Of a DNA stretch of 64,000 nucleotides, positions 34,082 through 44,292 are shown one piece after another. The position numbers were made by a program, and so were the translations under genes. Source of the DNA: Methylocystis sp. L43 (GTDB lineage: Bacteria; Pseudomonadota; Alphaproteobacteria; Rhizobiales; Beijerinckiaceae); NCBI RefSeq assembly GCF_015709525.1, contig NZ_JADNRA010000034.1:62001-126000 (forward strand). The letters run 5' to 3'. Numbering within the stretch: the first letter of the stretch is position 1; each line of letters opens with the position of its first letter. The notes under the pieces were generated by a model. It worked only from the letters and a program-made list of their open reading frames with translations, was not told where the DNA came from and did no database searches.

Positions 34082-34957
34082 ATGGAGCCCACATCCGTCG
34101 CTTTTATCGGCCTTGGCGTCATGGGCTATCCCATGGCCGGCCATCTTCATCGCGCCGGCCATAAGGTGCGCGTCTATAATCGCACACCCGCCAAGGCGGA
34201 GAAATTCGTGGCCGAGTTCCCCGACGCCGAAGCATTCTCGACTCCCGCCGAAACTGCGAACGGCGCGGAATTCGTCTTTTCCTGCGTCGGCAATGACGAC
34301 GATCTGCGCGCGGTGACGATCGGCGACGGCGGCGCCTTCGCGGGCATGTCGGCGGGCGCGATCTTCGTCGACCATACGACGGCGTCGGCGGAGGTCGCAC
34401 GGGAGCTCCACGCCGCGGCGGCCGAGCGCGGGTTCGGCTTCATCGACGCGCCCATTTCCGGCGGGCAGGCCGGAGCCGAAAAGGGCGCGCTGACCGTCAT
34501 GTGCGGCGGCGATCCCTCGAGCTTCGCCAAAGCGGAGCCGGTGATCGACTGCTATGCGCGGGCCTGCCGGCTGATGGGGCCGCCGGGCGCGGGGCAACTC
34601 ACCAAGATGGTCAACCAGATCGCCATCGCCGGCCTGATCCAAGGTCTGGCGGAGGCGCTGCATTTCGCCAAGGCGGCGGGCCTCGAACCCGAGAGCGTCG
34701 TCGATCTCCTCAAGAACGGCGCGGCGCAATCGTGGCAGATGGAAAATCGCACGAAAACAATGGCGGCGAATGAATTCGACTTCGGCTTCGCCGTCGAATG
34801 GATGCGCAAGGACCTCGCGATCTGCCTCGGCGAGGCGCGGCGCAACGGCGCGCGGCTGCCGATCGCGGCTCTCGTCGACCAGTTCTACGCCGAGGTGGAG
34901 AAGATGGGCGGGCGGCGCTGGGACACGTCGAGCCTCATCGCCCGGCTAGAGCGATAG
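34082..34957 (+). CDS. NAD(P)-dependent beta-hydroxyacid dehydrogenase
   Basis: A 291-residue member of the 3-hydroxyisobutyrate dehydrogenase / tartronate semialdehyde reductase family: cofactor-binding GLGVMGYPMAGHL, substrate-binding DAPISGGQAGAEKGALTVM, catalytic Lys in GAGQLTKMVNQ (near residue 176). Its substrate cannot be told from sequence; 3-hydroxyisobutyrate, tartronate semialdehyde or succinic semialdehyde are all known in the family. It lies three bases after moaA and is probably co-transcribed. Confidence 0.88.
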   Translation: MEPTSVAFIGLGVMGYPMAGHLHRAGHKVRVYNRTPAKAEKFVAEFPDAEAFSTPAETANGAEFVFSCVGNDDDLRAVTIGDGGAFAGMSAGAIFVDHTTASAEVARELHAAAAERGFGFIDAPISGGQAGAEKGALTVMCGGDPSSFAKAEPVIDCYARACRLMGPPGAGQLTKMVNQIAIAGLIQGLAEALHFAKAAGLEPESVVDLLKNGAAQSWQMENRTKTMAANEFDFGFAVEWMRKDLAICLGEARRNGARLPIAALVDQFYAEVEKMGGRRWDTSSLIARLER

Positions 34958-35114
34958 GGCGGATTTAAGGCAAGTCTTAAAATTTTATGACTACGGCGGA
35001 ACCATTAGCGGGGCCGCTGCGTTTCTCCCCGGCAAAAGAGGAAGCGTCCAGGTTCGCATCGTTCGAGTAGCGAGCCGGGGAAAAATTCCCGATCACCCTG
35101 TGGGAGCCCTATTA

Positions 35115-35432
35115 ATGGCCGTTTCGCGCGAAAGCCCTTTCGCAAGCCGCACGTCCCGGATCGTCCTCGGATTCACAGTCGCCATCTGCGCGGTTGCTGC
35201 TGTCGCAGCTGCGCCCTCAGCGTCTGATCCGAAGACTCAGTCCGCCGCCACTGGCGTCCAAGCCGCCGTGAGCCTTAGTGACGTCGGCATGCGTCCGCTT
35301 GCGCGCGGACCGGCAATCCGAGTGGGGCGCGCTTACGGCGCCGAGGATGAAGATTGCACGCTCGTCATCACGCCGAAAGCTGACGAGCGGGGTCGCGTCC
35401 GTTACATGCGTAGCGTCTCCTGCGCCAATTGA
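35115..35432 (+). CDS. Small exported protein, hypothetical
   Basis: A 105-residue product with an N-terminal hydrophobic signal (IVLGFTVAICAVAAVAAAPSA), then a short domain with two Cys (EDEDCTLVIT and SVSCAN at the C terminus) that may form a disulfide. GTGGGAG lies before ATG 35115. It is followed by a clear terminator, so it is a single-gene unit. No family recognised. Confidence 0.6.
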   Translation: MAVSRESPFASRTSRIVLGFTVAICAVAAVAAAPSASDPKTQSAATGVQAAVSLSDVGMRPLARGPAIRVGRAYGAEDEDCTLVITPKADERGRVRYMRSVSCAN

Positions 35433-35475
35433 CGCCGAGAGTCGCGCACCCGGATTAGGCCAAGGGGCTGGCCTG

Positions 35476-35520
35476 AGGCGAGGATCGTTCGGAAACGAAC
35501 GTCTTCGCCTTTTTCTTTTT
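35476..35520 (+). terminator. Rho-independent terminator
   Basis: AGGCGAGGATCGTTCG pairs with CGAACGTCTTCGCCT around GAAA, followed by TTTTCTTTTT. It ends the small gene before it and faces the converging porin gene. Confidence 0.88.
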
Positions 35521-35534
35521 GAGCCGCCGCTTCC

Positions 35535-36893
35535 CTAAAATATCGTCTGCAGACGCAGGCCGAGATAGCTCGCCCGCGCCCGCAGCGGATTCCACGGATC
35601 GATGATCTGGACGTCGCCGGAGAGCCGCAGCCATCGGGTCACCGCGAAATTGTAGAAGGCCTCGACGCCGCCTTCGCTGCGACGATTGATCCGCCGCGCC
35701 GCCAAGCCGGAAAGGAGTGGCTGGGTCAGTCCGTAATGGTAATAGCCGACGCCCCACCGATCGTCCTCACGGCCGGTCATCAGATTGTAGCCGGCGAGAC
35801 CGACGAGCATGCTCCATCTGACCGGATTGGGATTGCCGTCCGACAGCGTCGCGAGCGTGAACAGACCCCAGCCGAGTTTGGGGTCCGTGGCGCTCTGCAC
35901 GAAATATTGCTGGACGGCGTAGGAGACGAACCAAAAGCCCTTCTTCGTCAGGCCGCGCAGGCGGGCAATCGCCTGACGCCTCTCTCCAATGTCGTCGAGG
36001 TCGAAACCCCGCGCATTGCTGTAAGCGAAGCGCAGCGTATGGAATCCGTTGAGGCCGCCGATCTCGACGGGGACGGTCGCCATCAGACCGGCGCCGACGC
36101 CGCGCTCGAACGGCCGCGTGATGACCCGCGCCTGCTGAGCGTTGCGCGGATCGGCGACCATGACCCTGAGGTCGAAATATTTGGTCTTGAGCGCGGCGAC
36201 GCCGCCCAAGAGATAGGGCGGCGCGATAATCAGACGGTCGGCGACGCTTTCCGGCGAGCTGACGCCGATGCCGGTCGACGGCAGCGCGAAGGCGCGGTTC
36301 ATGAAGGTGTCGATGCCGCCGCCGCCGACGAGCGGCGTCTGCGCGGCGAGCGTCAGCATGTTGAACTTGCCGATCGTCACCGAAAGCTCTTCGCTGAGCT
36401 CCTGCGTCAGCGTCATCGACAGCGCCGAGTGATAGCCGTCGCGCTCGATGAACGCCTGGGCGACGTTGACCGGAAGCAGCGCGAGATCCTGGCGGTTCAC
36501 GTTGCGGCCGAAGTAATGCTCATATTGCGCGTTGAATTTGAGCCCCTTCCAGAAGCCGAGCTTTTCGCCGTCGAGGCGCAGAAACATGTCCATCTTGCCG
36601 CCGTAGCGCGCCGTCCGGTCGATCGCGCCCGCGGGAATGCCCTGGAAGAACTGGGTGACCCAGACGTTGACGTCGATGCCGAGCCGGCGCAGCTCATCCT
36701 TGGGGCCGCCCGGCGTATCGGTCAGCGATTTCTGCTTGGCCAGCGAGACGAGACCGTCTTCCGCAAGGGTCGGCGCGCCCATCGTCGCGACGAGGGCTGC
36801 GAGGCTGGCGCCGACCGCGGCGATCAGGCTGCGCGCTCGCGCGCGTCGCCTTTTCGGGGAGGCCGGCCCGCTCCATTCCCTCCGCCGCCACAT
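35535..36893 (-). CDS. OprB-like carbohydrate-selective porin
   Basis: A 452-residue outer-membrane beta-barrel: signal peptide (SLIAAVGASLAALVATMGAPTLA), then repeated amphipathic strands, including GIDVNVWVTQFFQG, FNAQYEHYFGRN, GKFNMLTLAAQTPL and a C-terminal strand ending in Phe (ASYLGLRLQTIF). The OprB family forms sugar or small-molecule channels. ATG 36893 with GAAGAGAG upstream was chosen over an earlier frame start that lacks such a signal. Single gene, converging with the terminator before it. Confidence 0.85.
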   Translation of the reverse strand: MWRRREWSGPASPKRRRARARSLIAAVGASLAALVATMGAPTLAEDGLVSLAKQKSLTDTPGGPKDELRRLGIDVNVWVTQFFQGIPAGAIDRTARYGGKMDMFLRLDGEKLGFWKGLKFNAQYEHYFGRNVNRQDLALLPVNVAQAFIERDGYHSALSMTLTQELSEELSVTIGKFNMLTLAAQTPLVGGGGIDTFMNRAFALPSTGIGVSSPESVADRLIIAPPYLLGGVAALKTKYFDLRVMVADPRNAQQARVITRPFERGVGAGLMATVPVEIGGLNGFHTLRFAYSNARGFDLDDIGERRQAIARLRGLTKKGFWFVSYAVQQYFVQSATDPKLGWGLFTLATLSDGNPNPVRWSMLVGLAGYNLMTGREDDRWGVGYYHYGLTQPLLSGLAARRINRRSEGGVEAFYNFAVTRWLRLSGDVQIIDPWNPLRARASYLGLRLQTIF

Positions 36894-37008
36894 CTCTCTT
36901 CGGCCTTCCCGCCAGCCAGATCGGTGAATCACATGCGCTGTCGAGCTTAGCGCCATGACCGCGCTTGTCCATCCAGCCAAAGCCCCTTCGAAAGAAGGGC
37001 GCAAATAC

Positions 37009-37133
37009 CTCCCCCTTGCGGGGAGGTCGCTCGCCGAAGGCGAGCGGGTGGGGGAGCTGCTGCGCGCTTCGAGAAATCACCCCACCCGGTTCGCTTCGCG
37101 AACCACCCTCCCCGTCAAGGGGAGGGAGTCGCG
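37009..37133. repeat. Palindromic repeat (family B, copy 2)
   Basis: Within the 352-base gap between the porin gene and lysS, the arms CCTCCCCCTTGCGGGGAGG and CCCTCCCCGTCAAGGGGAGGG face each other, with inner hairpins (CGCTCGCCGAAGGCGAGCG; GGTTCGCTTCGCGAACC). It is related to 10801-10910. The rest of the gap shows nothing clear. The lysS reading frame stays open through the repeat, but that part is not coding. Confidence 0.75.
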
Positions 37134-37245
37134 CCTCTTCTTGCTTCAATCGGATTGTTTTGACGCTGCTTCTTCCTCGTTGACGCCCCGAGCCCCTCTC
37201 CCTACTGTGCCGCGCTTCCCGCTCAGATTGGCCAGTTCGCATCCC

Positions 37246-38931
37246 ATGTCCGCACCGCTCCTATTGTCGCCCGAACTCGTCGAAGCCGCGTGCGTCTCGC
37301 CCGCCTGGCCGTTCGAAGAGGCGCGAAAGCTCGTCAAACGGGTCGAGGCGAGCGGTCAGAAGAGCGTGCTGTTCGAGACCGGTTACGGCCCTTCCGGCCT
37401 GCCGCATATCGGCACCTTCGGCGAAGTCGCCCGCACCAGCATGGTGCGCCGCGCGTTCGAAGTCATGACCGAGGGCAGGATCGCGACGCGCCTCCTCGCC
37501 TTCTCCGACGACCTCGACGGGCTGCGCAAGGTCCCCGACAACATCCCGAATAAAGAACTCGTCGCCGCCAATCTCGGCAAGCCCTTGACGCAGGTGCCGG
37601 ACCCTTTCGGCACGCATTCGAGCTTCGGCGCGCATAATAATGCGCGGCTGCGCGCCTTCCTCGACGCCTTCGGCTTCGAATATGAATTCGCGTCGTCGAC
37701 GGAATATTACAAGAGCGGCCGCTTCGACGCCGCCTTGAAGCATATGCTCGCGCGCTACGACGCGGTGATGAAGATCATGCTGCCGAGCTTTCGCGAGGAG
37801 CGCGCGGCGACCTATTCGCCCTTCCTGCCGATCCATCCGAAGACCGGCATCGTCATGCAGGTCGCGTTGACAGGCTATGACGCAGAAGCGGGCACGATCT
37901 CCTGGACCGATCCCGATACGGGCGAGGCCTTCACCACGCCCGTCACCGGCGGCCATTGCAAGCTGCAATGGAAGCCTGACTGGGCGATGCGCTGGTATGC
38001 GCTCGACGTCGATTACGAGATGGCCGGCAAGGACCTCATCGATTCGGTGAAACTGTCCGGCGCGATCGTGCGGGCGCTCGGCGGGCGCCCGCCGGAAGGC
38101 TTCAACTACGAACTCTTTCTCGACGAGAAGGGCCAGAAGATTTCGAAGTCGAAGGGCAATGGCCTGACGATCGAGGAATGGCTGACCTACGCCAGCCCCG
38201 AGAGCCTGGCGCAATTCATGTTTCAAAAGCCCACCGCGGCGAAGCGGCTCTATTTCGACGTGATCCCGCGCGCGGTCGACGACTATCTGAATTTTCTCGA
38301 CGCCTATCCGCGCCAGGACTGGAAGAACCGCCTCGGCAATCCCGTCTGGCACATCCACGCCGGTGACCCGCCGCAGGCCGAGACGCTGGCGCATGAGGGC
38401 GACGCCAAGGGCGTGAGCGTCTCCTTCTCGATGCTGCTCAATCTCGCCGCCGTCGCCAACGCCGAAGATCCGGCCGTGTTATGGGGCTTTCTGCGCCGCT
38501 ATGCGCGATCCGCGACGCCCGAAAATCATCCGCGGCTCGACAGGCTCGTTGGCTACGCCGTCGCTTATTTCCGCGATTTCGTGAAGCCGGCGAAAACCTA
38601 TCGCGCCGCCGACGAGGTCGAGCGCGAAGTGCTGCAAAAGATCGACGAGACGCTGCGTGGCATAGACGTCGCCAGCGCCGAAGAGATTCAGTCGGCGCTT
38701 TACGACGTCGCCCGCGCCGCGCCGCGCTACCAGGATTTTGCCGCCAAGGGCGCGACGCCGGAGCGCCCCGGCGTCTCCAATGATTTCTTCAACATGCTGT
38801 ATGAGGTGCTGCTCGGCGAGAAGAAGGGCCCGCGCTTTGGCTCCTTCATCGCGCTTTACGGCGTCGCCGAGACGCGCAAGCTGATCGAGGACGCGCTCAA
38901 CGGCGCCTTTGTGGCGCGCGAAACCGCCTGA
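37246..38931 (+). CDS. lysS: Class I lysyl-tRNA synthetase
   Basis: A 561-residue class I LysRS (archaeal-type, standard in many alphaproteobacteria). The HIGH-like motif is [12 protein letters not shown] (near residue 47) and the KMSKS-like motif is [10 protein letters not shown] (near 290). The segment [12 protein letters not shown] is typical. It charges tRNA-Lys. ATG 37246 is where homology starts; a longer frame upstream crosses an intergenic repeat. The next gene starts within its stop codon (TGATG). Confidence 0.95.
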   Translation: MSAPLLLSPELVEAACVSPAWPFEEARKLVKRVEASGQKSVLFETGYGPSGLPHIGTFGEVARTSMVRRAFEVMTEGRIATRLLAFSDDLDGLRKVPDNIPNKELVAANLGKPLTQVPDPFGTHSSFGAHNNARLRAFLDAFGFEYEFASSTEYYKSGRFDAALKHMLARYDAVMKIMLPSFREERAATYSPFLPIHPKTGIVMQVALTGYDAEAGTISWTDPDTGEAFTTPVTGGHCKLQWKPDWAMRWYALDVDYEMAGKDLIDSVKLSGAIVRALGGRPPEGFNYELFLDEKGQKISKSKGNGLTIEEWLTYASPESLAQFMFQKPTAAKRLYFDVIPRAVDDYLNFLDAYPRQDWKNRLGNPVWHIHAGDPPQAETLAHEGDAKGVSVSFSMLLNLAAVANAEDPAVLWGFLRRYARSATPENHPRLDRLVGYAVAYFRDFVKPAKTYRAADEVEREVLQKIDETLRGIDVASAEEIQSALYDVARAAPRYQDFAAKGATPERPGVSNDFFNMLYEVLLGEKKGPRFGSFIALYGVAETRKLIEDALNGAFVARETA

Positions 38932-39479
38932 TGCGCGCAGCCGACGCCGACATTCTCATCGTGCCGGGGTGGAGCGACTCCGGCCCCGAACATTGGCAGA
39001 CGCGCTGGCAGGCGAAACTGTCGACAGCCAGGCGCGTGACTCAGCGCGACTTCGAGAAGCCGATCCGCGCCGAATGGCAAGAGGCGATCGCGCAAGAGGT
39101 TCTCGCGAGCGCGCGGCCTGCGGTGATCGTCGCGCATTCGCTCGGCGTCATCGCGGCTCTGCATGCGGCGCAGCGCGTCGGCGACAAGATCGCCGGCGCC
39201 TTTCTCGTCGCGCCGCCTTCGGAGGCGGTGATCCGCGAAATGCCCTCCGTCGATTCCGCCTTTCTACCGATTCCCCGCGCGCGGCTTCCCTTCCCCGCGG
39301 CGCTGGTCGGCAGCAGCGACGATCCCTACGCCGATCTGCTCTTTGCGCGCGATCTCGCGCAGGATATCGGCGCGCGCTTCATCGACGCCGGCGCCGCCGG
39401 CCACATCAATGTCGATAGCGGCCATGGGCCATGGCCGGAAGGGTCGCTCGCCTTCGCCAATTTCATGGCGAAACTCTAA
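38931..39479 (+). CDS. RBBP9/YdeN-like alpha/beta hydrolase
   Basis: A 182-residue small serine hydrolase: oxyanion segment VPGWSDSGPEHWQTRW, nucleophile motif VAHSLGVIAA (Ser near residue 70), Asp in GSSDDPY, and catalytic His in GAAGHINVDSGHGPWPEG. No signal peptide. Its TGATG overlap with lysS suggests co-translation. Substrate unknown. Confidence 0.88.
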   Translation: MRAADADILIVPGWSDSGPEHWQTRWQAKLSTARRVTQRDFEKPIRAEWQEAIAQEVLASARPAVIVAHSLGVIAALHAAQRVGDKIAGAFLVAPPSEAVIREMPSVDSAFLPIPRARLPFPAALVGSSDDPYADLLFARDLAQDIGARFIDAGAAGHINVDSGHGPWPEGSLAFANFMAKL

Positions 39480-39611
39480 CGCGCGTCATCAGTTCGGAGT
39501 ATTGACACGCTACTGGCGATCGTCGACCCTGACGCAATGCGCTGTTCCCAAGCGTTTTTGCGTCGGCGTGGACGCGATTTTGTAACGGCCGTTCATTGAG
39601 AAGATTGCAAG

Positions 39612-41369
39612 ATGAGCATCACCAAGACATTCCGCTCCGCTGCGCTTACTGTCGCCATTCTGTTCGCAGGCGCGCCGGCTTCGATGGCGTTGGAACGCGT
39701 CGAACAGCCCTCCTCCATTCCGGGCGCAGGCCCTTGGGACGAAAAGGCCTGGAACGACTTTTACCGTACGAGCCAAGGCTCCCGCCTCATCCCCTGGGAC
39801 TGGATCAAAGCGCTCAAGCAGGCTGACGGCCAACCCTTTCTTGCCGATGGACTCGCCCGCTACGGCTATCTGGCCAACCCCGCGAGTCCGACGCCGGGGC
39901 TGCCGGTCGGCTTCGTCGTCGCCGACGGCGTCCTGGGACCCAGCTGCGCCGCCTGCCATACGCGGCAGATCGACGTCGAGGGCAAGGCCTATCGCATCGA
40001 CGGCGGGCCGGCGCTCGCCGACATGGGCGCGCTTTGGGCCGATCTCGATACGGCGGTCGGGAAGGTTCTCGCGGATGCGGCGTCTTTCTCTGAATTCGCC
40101 AAGACCGTTCTCGGAAACGGCTACGATCCGCAAAAAGAGACCAAGCTGCGCGCCGAAGTCGATCTCTGGTATGCGCGCCACCACGCCATCACCGAGGCGG
40201 GCCTGCCCAAAGACAGGCCCTGGGGCGCCGGACGCATCGACGCCGTCGGCATGATACTCAATCGCGTCACTGGCCTCGATATCGGACCCGGCCCGACGCA
40301 TGTCATTTTGGGAAACATGCGGAAGGCGGACGCGCCGGTGCGCCCGCCGTTCCTTTGGAACGCGCCGCGGCAGGATCATACGCAATGGCCGGGCTTCGCC
40401 GACAATGGCGACCGCATTCTGGCCATGGCCAGAAATGTCGGACAGGTCTACGGCGTCTTCGGCGAATTTTTCCCGGAGAAAGACGCCACGCATCTCCTGG
40501 GCTTCAATTACGTCAAAGCCAATTCGGTCGACTTCAAAGGGCTGATCGAATTGGAGCGGCTCGTCGAGCGGATCGGCCCGCCGAAATGGCCGTGGCCCCT
40601 GGACACGATGCTCGCTGCGCAAGGCAAGCTCATCTATGAGCGTCCCTATGAAGAGGGCGGATGCGCCGATTGCCATGGGATCGACAAAGGACAGCCGCGT
40701 CTGCTCAATCCCGACACCTGGTGCACGCCCGTTCAGGACGTCGGCACCGACGCGCGCGAATATCAATATTTCGCGCCGGAGTGGAAGGTCGACACCGGCG
40801 CGCTGACGGGCGCCTTCATTCCTTTCGTGTCGGAGCCGCTTGGCAGAACCGACGCGCCCGTCTCGGTGCTGGCGACCGCGGCGCGCGGCGCAATCCTGCA
40901 GCACTTTATTCCTGTCACGGTGAATTCGGTCGAGCGTCAAAGGGCCGACGTGGCGCTGGCGCTTCTGCGGCCCTTGGTCGAAGAACTAAAGGGCGTCTAC
41001 AAGATGCCGGGCACGCCGGGCGCAGGACGATGGGCTTGCCGCCGCGCGCCCGAGACGCCGGGCAAACTCAAATTTGAATCACGCGTCCTCGAAGGCATAT
41101 GGGCGGCGGCGCCCTATCTGCACAACGCCTCGGTTCCGTCGCTCGCCGAACTCCTGAAGCCGCCACAGGACCGCGTCACGGATTTCAAAGTCGGCCCGGC
41201 CTATGACATTTCCGCTGTCGGCTTGGCCATTGAGCAGCCGAAATCGACCTTCCTGATGAAAACGGATTGCAACAGAGGCTCAGGCGTCAGCCATTGCGGC
41301 CACGACTTCGGAACGGCGCTGAGCGAGACGGACAAGCGCGCGCTGCTCGAATATCTCAAGACGCTGTGA
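39612..41369 (+). CDS. RoxA/RoxB-like di-haem cytochrome c
   Basis: A 585-residue secreted protein with a signal peptide (ending APASMA) and two haem motifs, CAACHTRQ (near residue 116) and CADCHGID (near 355), separated by a long domain, with the later family segment WAAAPYLHNASVPSLAELL. It belongs to the di-haem group that includes rubber oxygenase RoxA and cytochrome c peroxidase relatives. The polymer-oxygenase function is known only for a few members, so the activity here is open. A TTGACA promoter-like box lies near 39501. Single gene. Confidence 0.82.
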   Translation: MSITKTFRSAALTVAILFAGAPASMALERVEQPSSIPGAGPWDEKAWNDFYRTSQGSRLIPWDWIKALKQADGQPFLADGLARYGYLANPASPTPGLPVGFVVADGVLGPSCAACHTRQIDVEGKAYRIDGGPALADMGALWADLDTAVGKVLADAASFSEFAKTVLGNGYDPQKETKLRAEVDLWYARHHAITEAGLPKDRPWGAGRIDAVGMILNRVTGLDIGPGPTHVILGNMRKADAPVRPPFLWNAPRQDHTQWPGFADNGDRILAMARNVGQVYGVFGEFFPEKDATHLLGFNYVKANSVDFKGLIELERLVERIGPPKWPWPLDTMLAAQGKLIYERPYEEGGCADCHGIDKGQPRLLNPDTWCTPVQDVGTDAREYQYFAPEWKVDTGALTGAFIPFVSEPLGRTDAPVSVLATAARGAILQHFIPVTVNSVERQRADVALALLRPLVEELKGVYKMPGTPGAGRWACRRAPETPGKLKFESRVLEGIWAAAPYLHNASVPSLAELLKPPQDRVTDFKVGPAYDISAVGLAIEQPKSTFLMKTDCNRGSGVSHCGHDFGTALSETDKRALLEYLKTL

Positions 41370-41499
41370 CGCTTTCTAGCGACGCGGCGCCTTTTTCCTA
41401 AATCTGCTTTTCCGCGCGACGGCGCCGCCTATATCGACCTTGGGGACGGCGCGCAATTCCTGGCCACCGTTCACCCTTCCTCTCTGCTACGTTTGAAGG

Positions 41500-42702
41500 A
41501 TGAATCGGATAAGCGCCAGGCGTGGCGAGACTTCCTCGCCGATCTTCGCAAGATCGCCCGCTGGATTGAAAGGGACGCGCGCACGAATTAGAGGCGCCGC
41601 GCTCGTCGGGTCGCTGGCGCTCGTGGGCGCGGCGCATGCCGAACTGCTGACATTCGAGACGCGTCCCGACGGCGCCGTCGAAACTGTTTCCGCGACCGTG
41701 AAGCTCGACGGAACGTCTTACGACATCGCCGGAACGCTCGCGAAGCCGGCAAAGCCGCCAAGCGGCGCAAAGGCGCTTCTGATCGAGACGCAACCGAGCG
41801 AGGACATAAAACCGCTGGCCCTCGAGCGCGGCCTTGCCGTGCTGACGTTCGATCTTGGCAAGCTCCCCGATAAAGCTCGAGCGCCGGCCTTGCGCGATGT
41901 CCTCGGCCATCTTCGCGGCGCGCTCAAAATGAAGCGCGTGCTCGGCCGGGCGCAGGGCTCGGACGCCGACGCGATGTCGGGCGCCTCATCCGCATTCGAC
42001 GGCCTGTTGCTCCATGACGCGAGCCGCGAGCCCGCCGCCCCGACGCGCTTTATCGCGAGTTGGGGCGCCGACGCCTATTGGCGCGAGAAGCCGCGCGTCG
42101 AATTCGCGAACGCCGCGCCGCCGAACGGTCGGCGCTTCTATCTTGCCGGAATCGCCGCTTCGACGACGGCGACGAATTGCGTAGCGCCTACTAACGCGCG
42201 CCCCTCGGCCCCCGCGCAGCGCGCGCTGTTCGCCGCGCTCGACGAGTGGACGGCCAAGGGCGTCGCGCCGCCTGCTTCACGCGCGCCTCTCGACGGCGAT
42301 CTAGCACCCTCGCAGGATCTGAAATGGCCGAAAATTCCCGCCCTGCCCGCGCCGCCTGAGGGCGCGCGCCGCGTTCCTAAGATCGACGCCGACGGCAATG
42401 AGATCGCCGGTCTGCGCCTGCCCGACCTTGCGCTCCCTGTCGCCACCTTCACGGGCTTCAACGCGCAAAAGGCCAGGAAAGGACCGGCTTGCGCCGCAGG
42501 CGCCGCGATTCCCTTCGCGGCGACAAAGTCGGATCGCGAGAAGAACGCCGACCCTCGTTCCGCGCTCGTCGAGCGCTACGGATCGCGCGCCTATTTCGTC
42601 GCGACGATGCGCGTCATCGCCGACAAGCTCGTCAAAGAGCGGTTGCTGCTGCAGCAGGACGCCGACGCCTATGTCGCCAAGGCGCGTTCGGCGCCCTTCT
42701 AG
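41500..42702 (+). CDS. Alpha/beta hydrolase domain (PF20091-like) protein
   Basis: About 400 residues. The C-terminal part carries the family signature KIDADGNEIAGLRLPDLALPVATFTGFN, seen in large exported alpha/beta-hydrolase-domain proteins. A hydrophobic segment near residues 32-47 (GAALVGSLALVGAAHA) suggests export, so the true start may be internal to the first 30 residues. Compared with relatives the hydrolase core looks shortened, and I cannot see a clear GxSxG nucleophile motif. It overlaps tspO at its 3' end by four bases. Function unknown. Confidence 0.6.
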   Translation: MNRISARRGETSSPIFARSPAGLKGTRARIRGAALVGSLALVGAAHAELLTFETRPDGAVETVSATVKLDGTSYDIAGTLAKPAKPPSGAKALLIETQPSEDIKPLALERGLAVLTFDLGKLPDKARAPALRDVLGHLRGALKMKRVLGRAQGSDADAMSGASSAFDGLLLHDASREPAAPTRFIASWGADAYWREKPRVEFANAAPPNGRRFYLAGIAASTTATNCVAPTNARPSAPAQRALFAALDEWTAKGVAPPASRAPLDGDLAPSQDLKWPKIPALPAPPEGARRVPKIDADGNEIAGLRLPDLALPVATFTGFNAQKARKGPACAAGAAIPFAATKSDREKNADPRSALVERYGSRAYFVATMRVIADKLVKERLLLQQDADAYVAKARSAPF

Positions 42703-43202
42703 CGATTGAGGACAAATATCCCGGCGTCGAGATAGGTCGCGAAGGCCACCCAGAAGGCGGTTGGCGCCAGAGAATATCCCGCGACGCGATCAAGCCGCCA
42801 GAACAGGACGATCGTGGCGACGAGAAGCGCCGCCATCGGGAAAATGACGACGAGTCCGAGCTGGGGGCTTCGCGCGGAGAAAAAGGCGAATGACCAAGCC
42901 GCGTTCAGAACGAGCTGCGCGAAAAAGACGAAGATCGCGCCGCGCCGGCCCGGCGTCGTCGGCTCGAGCCGTAGAATCCGGTAGAAGGCGTAAGCCATCA
43001 ATATGTAGAGAGCCGTCCAAGCCGGGCCGAACACCCAATTCGGCGGATTCAGCGGCGGCTTAGCGAGCGTATCGTACCAAGGGATGTTCGGCGTCGTTGC
43101 GAAACTGCCGAGCACCGCGGCGACGAGCACAGGCGCCGCGGCGACGACTCCTGAGACGAGCCGCGACGGCCGCCGATCCGAAAAAGACGTCGAACTGCTC
43201 AT
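42699..43202 (-). CDS. tspO: TspO/MBR family membrane protein
   Basis: A 167-residue five-helix membrane protein with the TspO signature (WYDTLAKPPLNPPNWVFGPAWTALYILMAYA; LVLNAAWSFAFFSARSP). TspO binds tetrapyrroles such as haem precursors and modulates stress or photosynthesis genes in alphaproteobacteria. It converges with the preceding hydrolase gene. Confidence 0.93.
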   Translation of the reverse strand: MSSSTSFSDRRPSRLVSGVVAAAPVLVAAVLGSFATTPNIPWYDTLAKPPLNPPNWVFGPAWTALYILMAYAFYRILRLEPTTPGRRGAIFVFFAQLVLNAAWSFAFFSARSPQLGLVVIFPMAALLVATIVLFWRLDRVAGYSLAPTAFWVAFATYLDAGIFVLNR

Positions 43203-43260
43203 TGCGCCTTCTCGCGCCTCCTCACGCTGCGTCCCGCATATCGGGCGCAGCGCGGCGGCT

Positions 43261-44157
43261 TCAAGGCTGCTGCAGGGTCGGGTAAAAGACGGGCGTCGCG
43301 CCGACGCGAACGCTGTTCTGCGACGCGAACATGTCGTCCTTCAGCCAATTGGGCAGGTCGTCTTCGCGGTGTCGGCTGATGAGAGTCTTGTCGCTCTCGC
43401 CGAGATAGATGCGAATGCCGCCCCAGACCGCCTTATAATCATTCTCGCCCACGCGGCTTTCGATGAAGCCGGTGATCGCGGAATGGCCGAGATTCCAGAT
43501 GAGCGCCTCGCCGCTGAGCGCGGCCGCATGCCGCCCTCCGACGTAACGATGGCCGACCGAGATTTTGACGTTATAGGTCGGATAGACGCTGATATCGAAC
43601 ATGTCGAAGAAGCGCCCGCGCCGCGGCTGCCAGTGATAGGCGAGATATCCGGGTCCATAGCCCAGCGGCGTGAAGAAATGGCCCGCGCTCTCCTCATAGC
43701 CGGCGATGCTGGTGAGCGAGAACGGTCCATAGTAATAGGCGCTTTCAGCGCCGACGCGGAAACGCGTGTCGTCGAGACGCTTGTCGTGAGCGATCGCTCC
43801 ATAGCCGCCGAGGAGACCCACGCTCGGATCGCGCCAGAAGGCGTGTCCGGCGCCGCCGCTCACGAAGAAGCCGCGATGCCCCGCCGCGATCGCGTCGACC
43901 TGAAGGCCGAAACGGTCGCCGACGGGGGCCGTGATCGACCCCATCCCGCCGGCCGAGGCGTTGTTCAAACGCGCGAAGCCCACCCAGTCAGAGCCGCCGC
44001 CAAAACCTTCGAGCTTGCCGTTGACGCCGTCGACGGCGCGCTTGGGTCCGGGGTTTTCCGAGAGCGGAGCCTTCCACCAGGTCGGACCCTCGGCGCGCGC
44101 TGAAGACGCAGCGAGGGCGACCGCCAGAACGGCGAGAAGCTGACGCTTGTATGACAT
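43261..44157 (-). CDS. Outer-membrane-like secreted protein, hypothetical
   Basis: A 298-residue protein with a signal peptide (LLAVLAVALAASSARA). The rest shows alternating aromatic/glycine strands (FARLNNASAGGMGSITAPVGD; YYYGPFSLTSIAGYE; FFDMFDISVYPTYNVKISVG; AVWGGIRIYLGES) suggesting a beta-barrel. ATG 44157 begins the signal peptide. Not assigned to a named family. Confidence 0.7.
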   Translation of the reverse strand: MSYKRQLLAVLAVALAASSARAEGPTWWKAPLSENPGPKRAVDGVNGKLEGFGGGSDWVGFARLNNASAGGMGSITAPVGDRFGLQVDAIAAGHRGFFVSGGAGHAFWRDPSVGLLGGYGAIAHDKRLDDTRFRVGAESAYYYGPFSLTSIAGYEESAGHFFTPLGYGPGYLAYHWQPRRGRFFDMFDISVYPTYNVKISVGHRYVGGRHAAALSGEALIWNLGHSAITGFIESRVGENDYKAVWGGIRIYLGESDKTLISRHREDDLPNWLKDDMFASQNSVRVGATPVFYPTLQQP

Positions 44158-44292
44158 TGCTATTGAAGTCCCGTGCGGTGATCGTCGCGAGCGGTTGACC
44201 CTAGCGGGCTTCAGCGTCGCTGGCTGTGACATTGCGGCAACAGCCCTCCAAAATAGGGTCCTCAGACGCATCGAATTCACAGCTGCGTTAAA

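Noticed and set aside
32201-34729. Long minus-strand frame (about 840 codons) opposite mbnS, moaA and the dehydrogenase gene
   Set aside because: It crosses three well-supported plus-strand genes and reads as an Arg/His/Ala-rich antisense product.
36955-37245. N-terminal extension of lysyl-tRNA synthetase
   Set aside because: The frame is open but runs through a palindromic intergenic repeat, and homology starts at ATG 37246.
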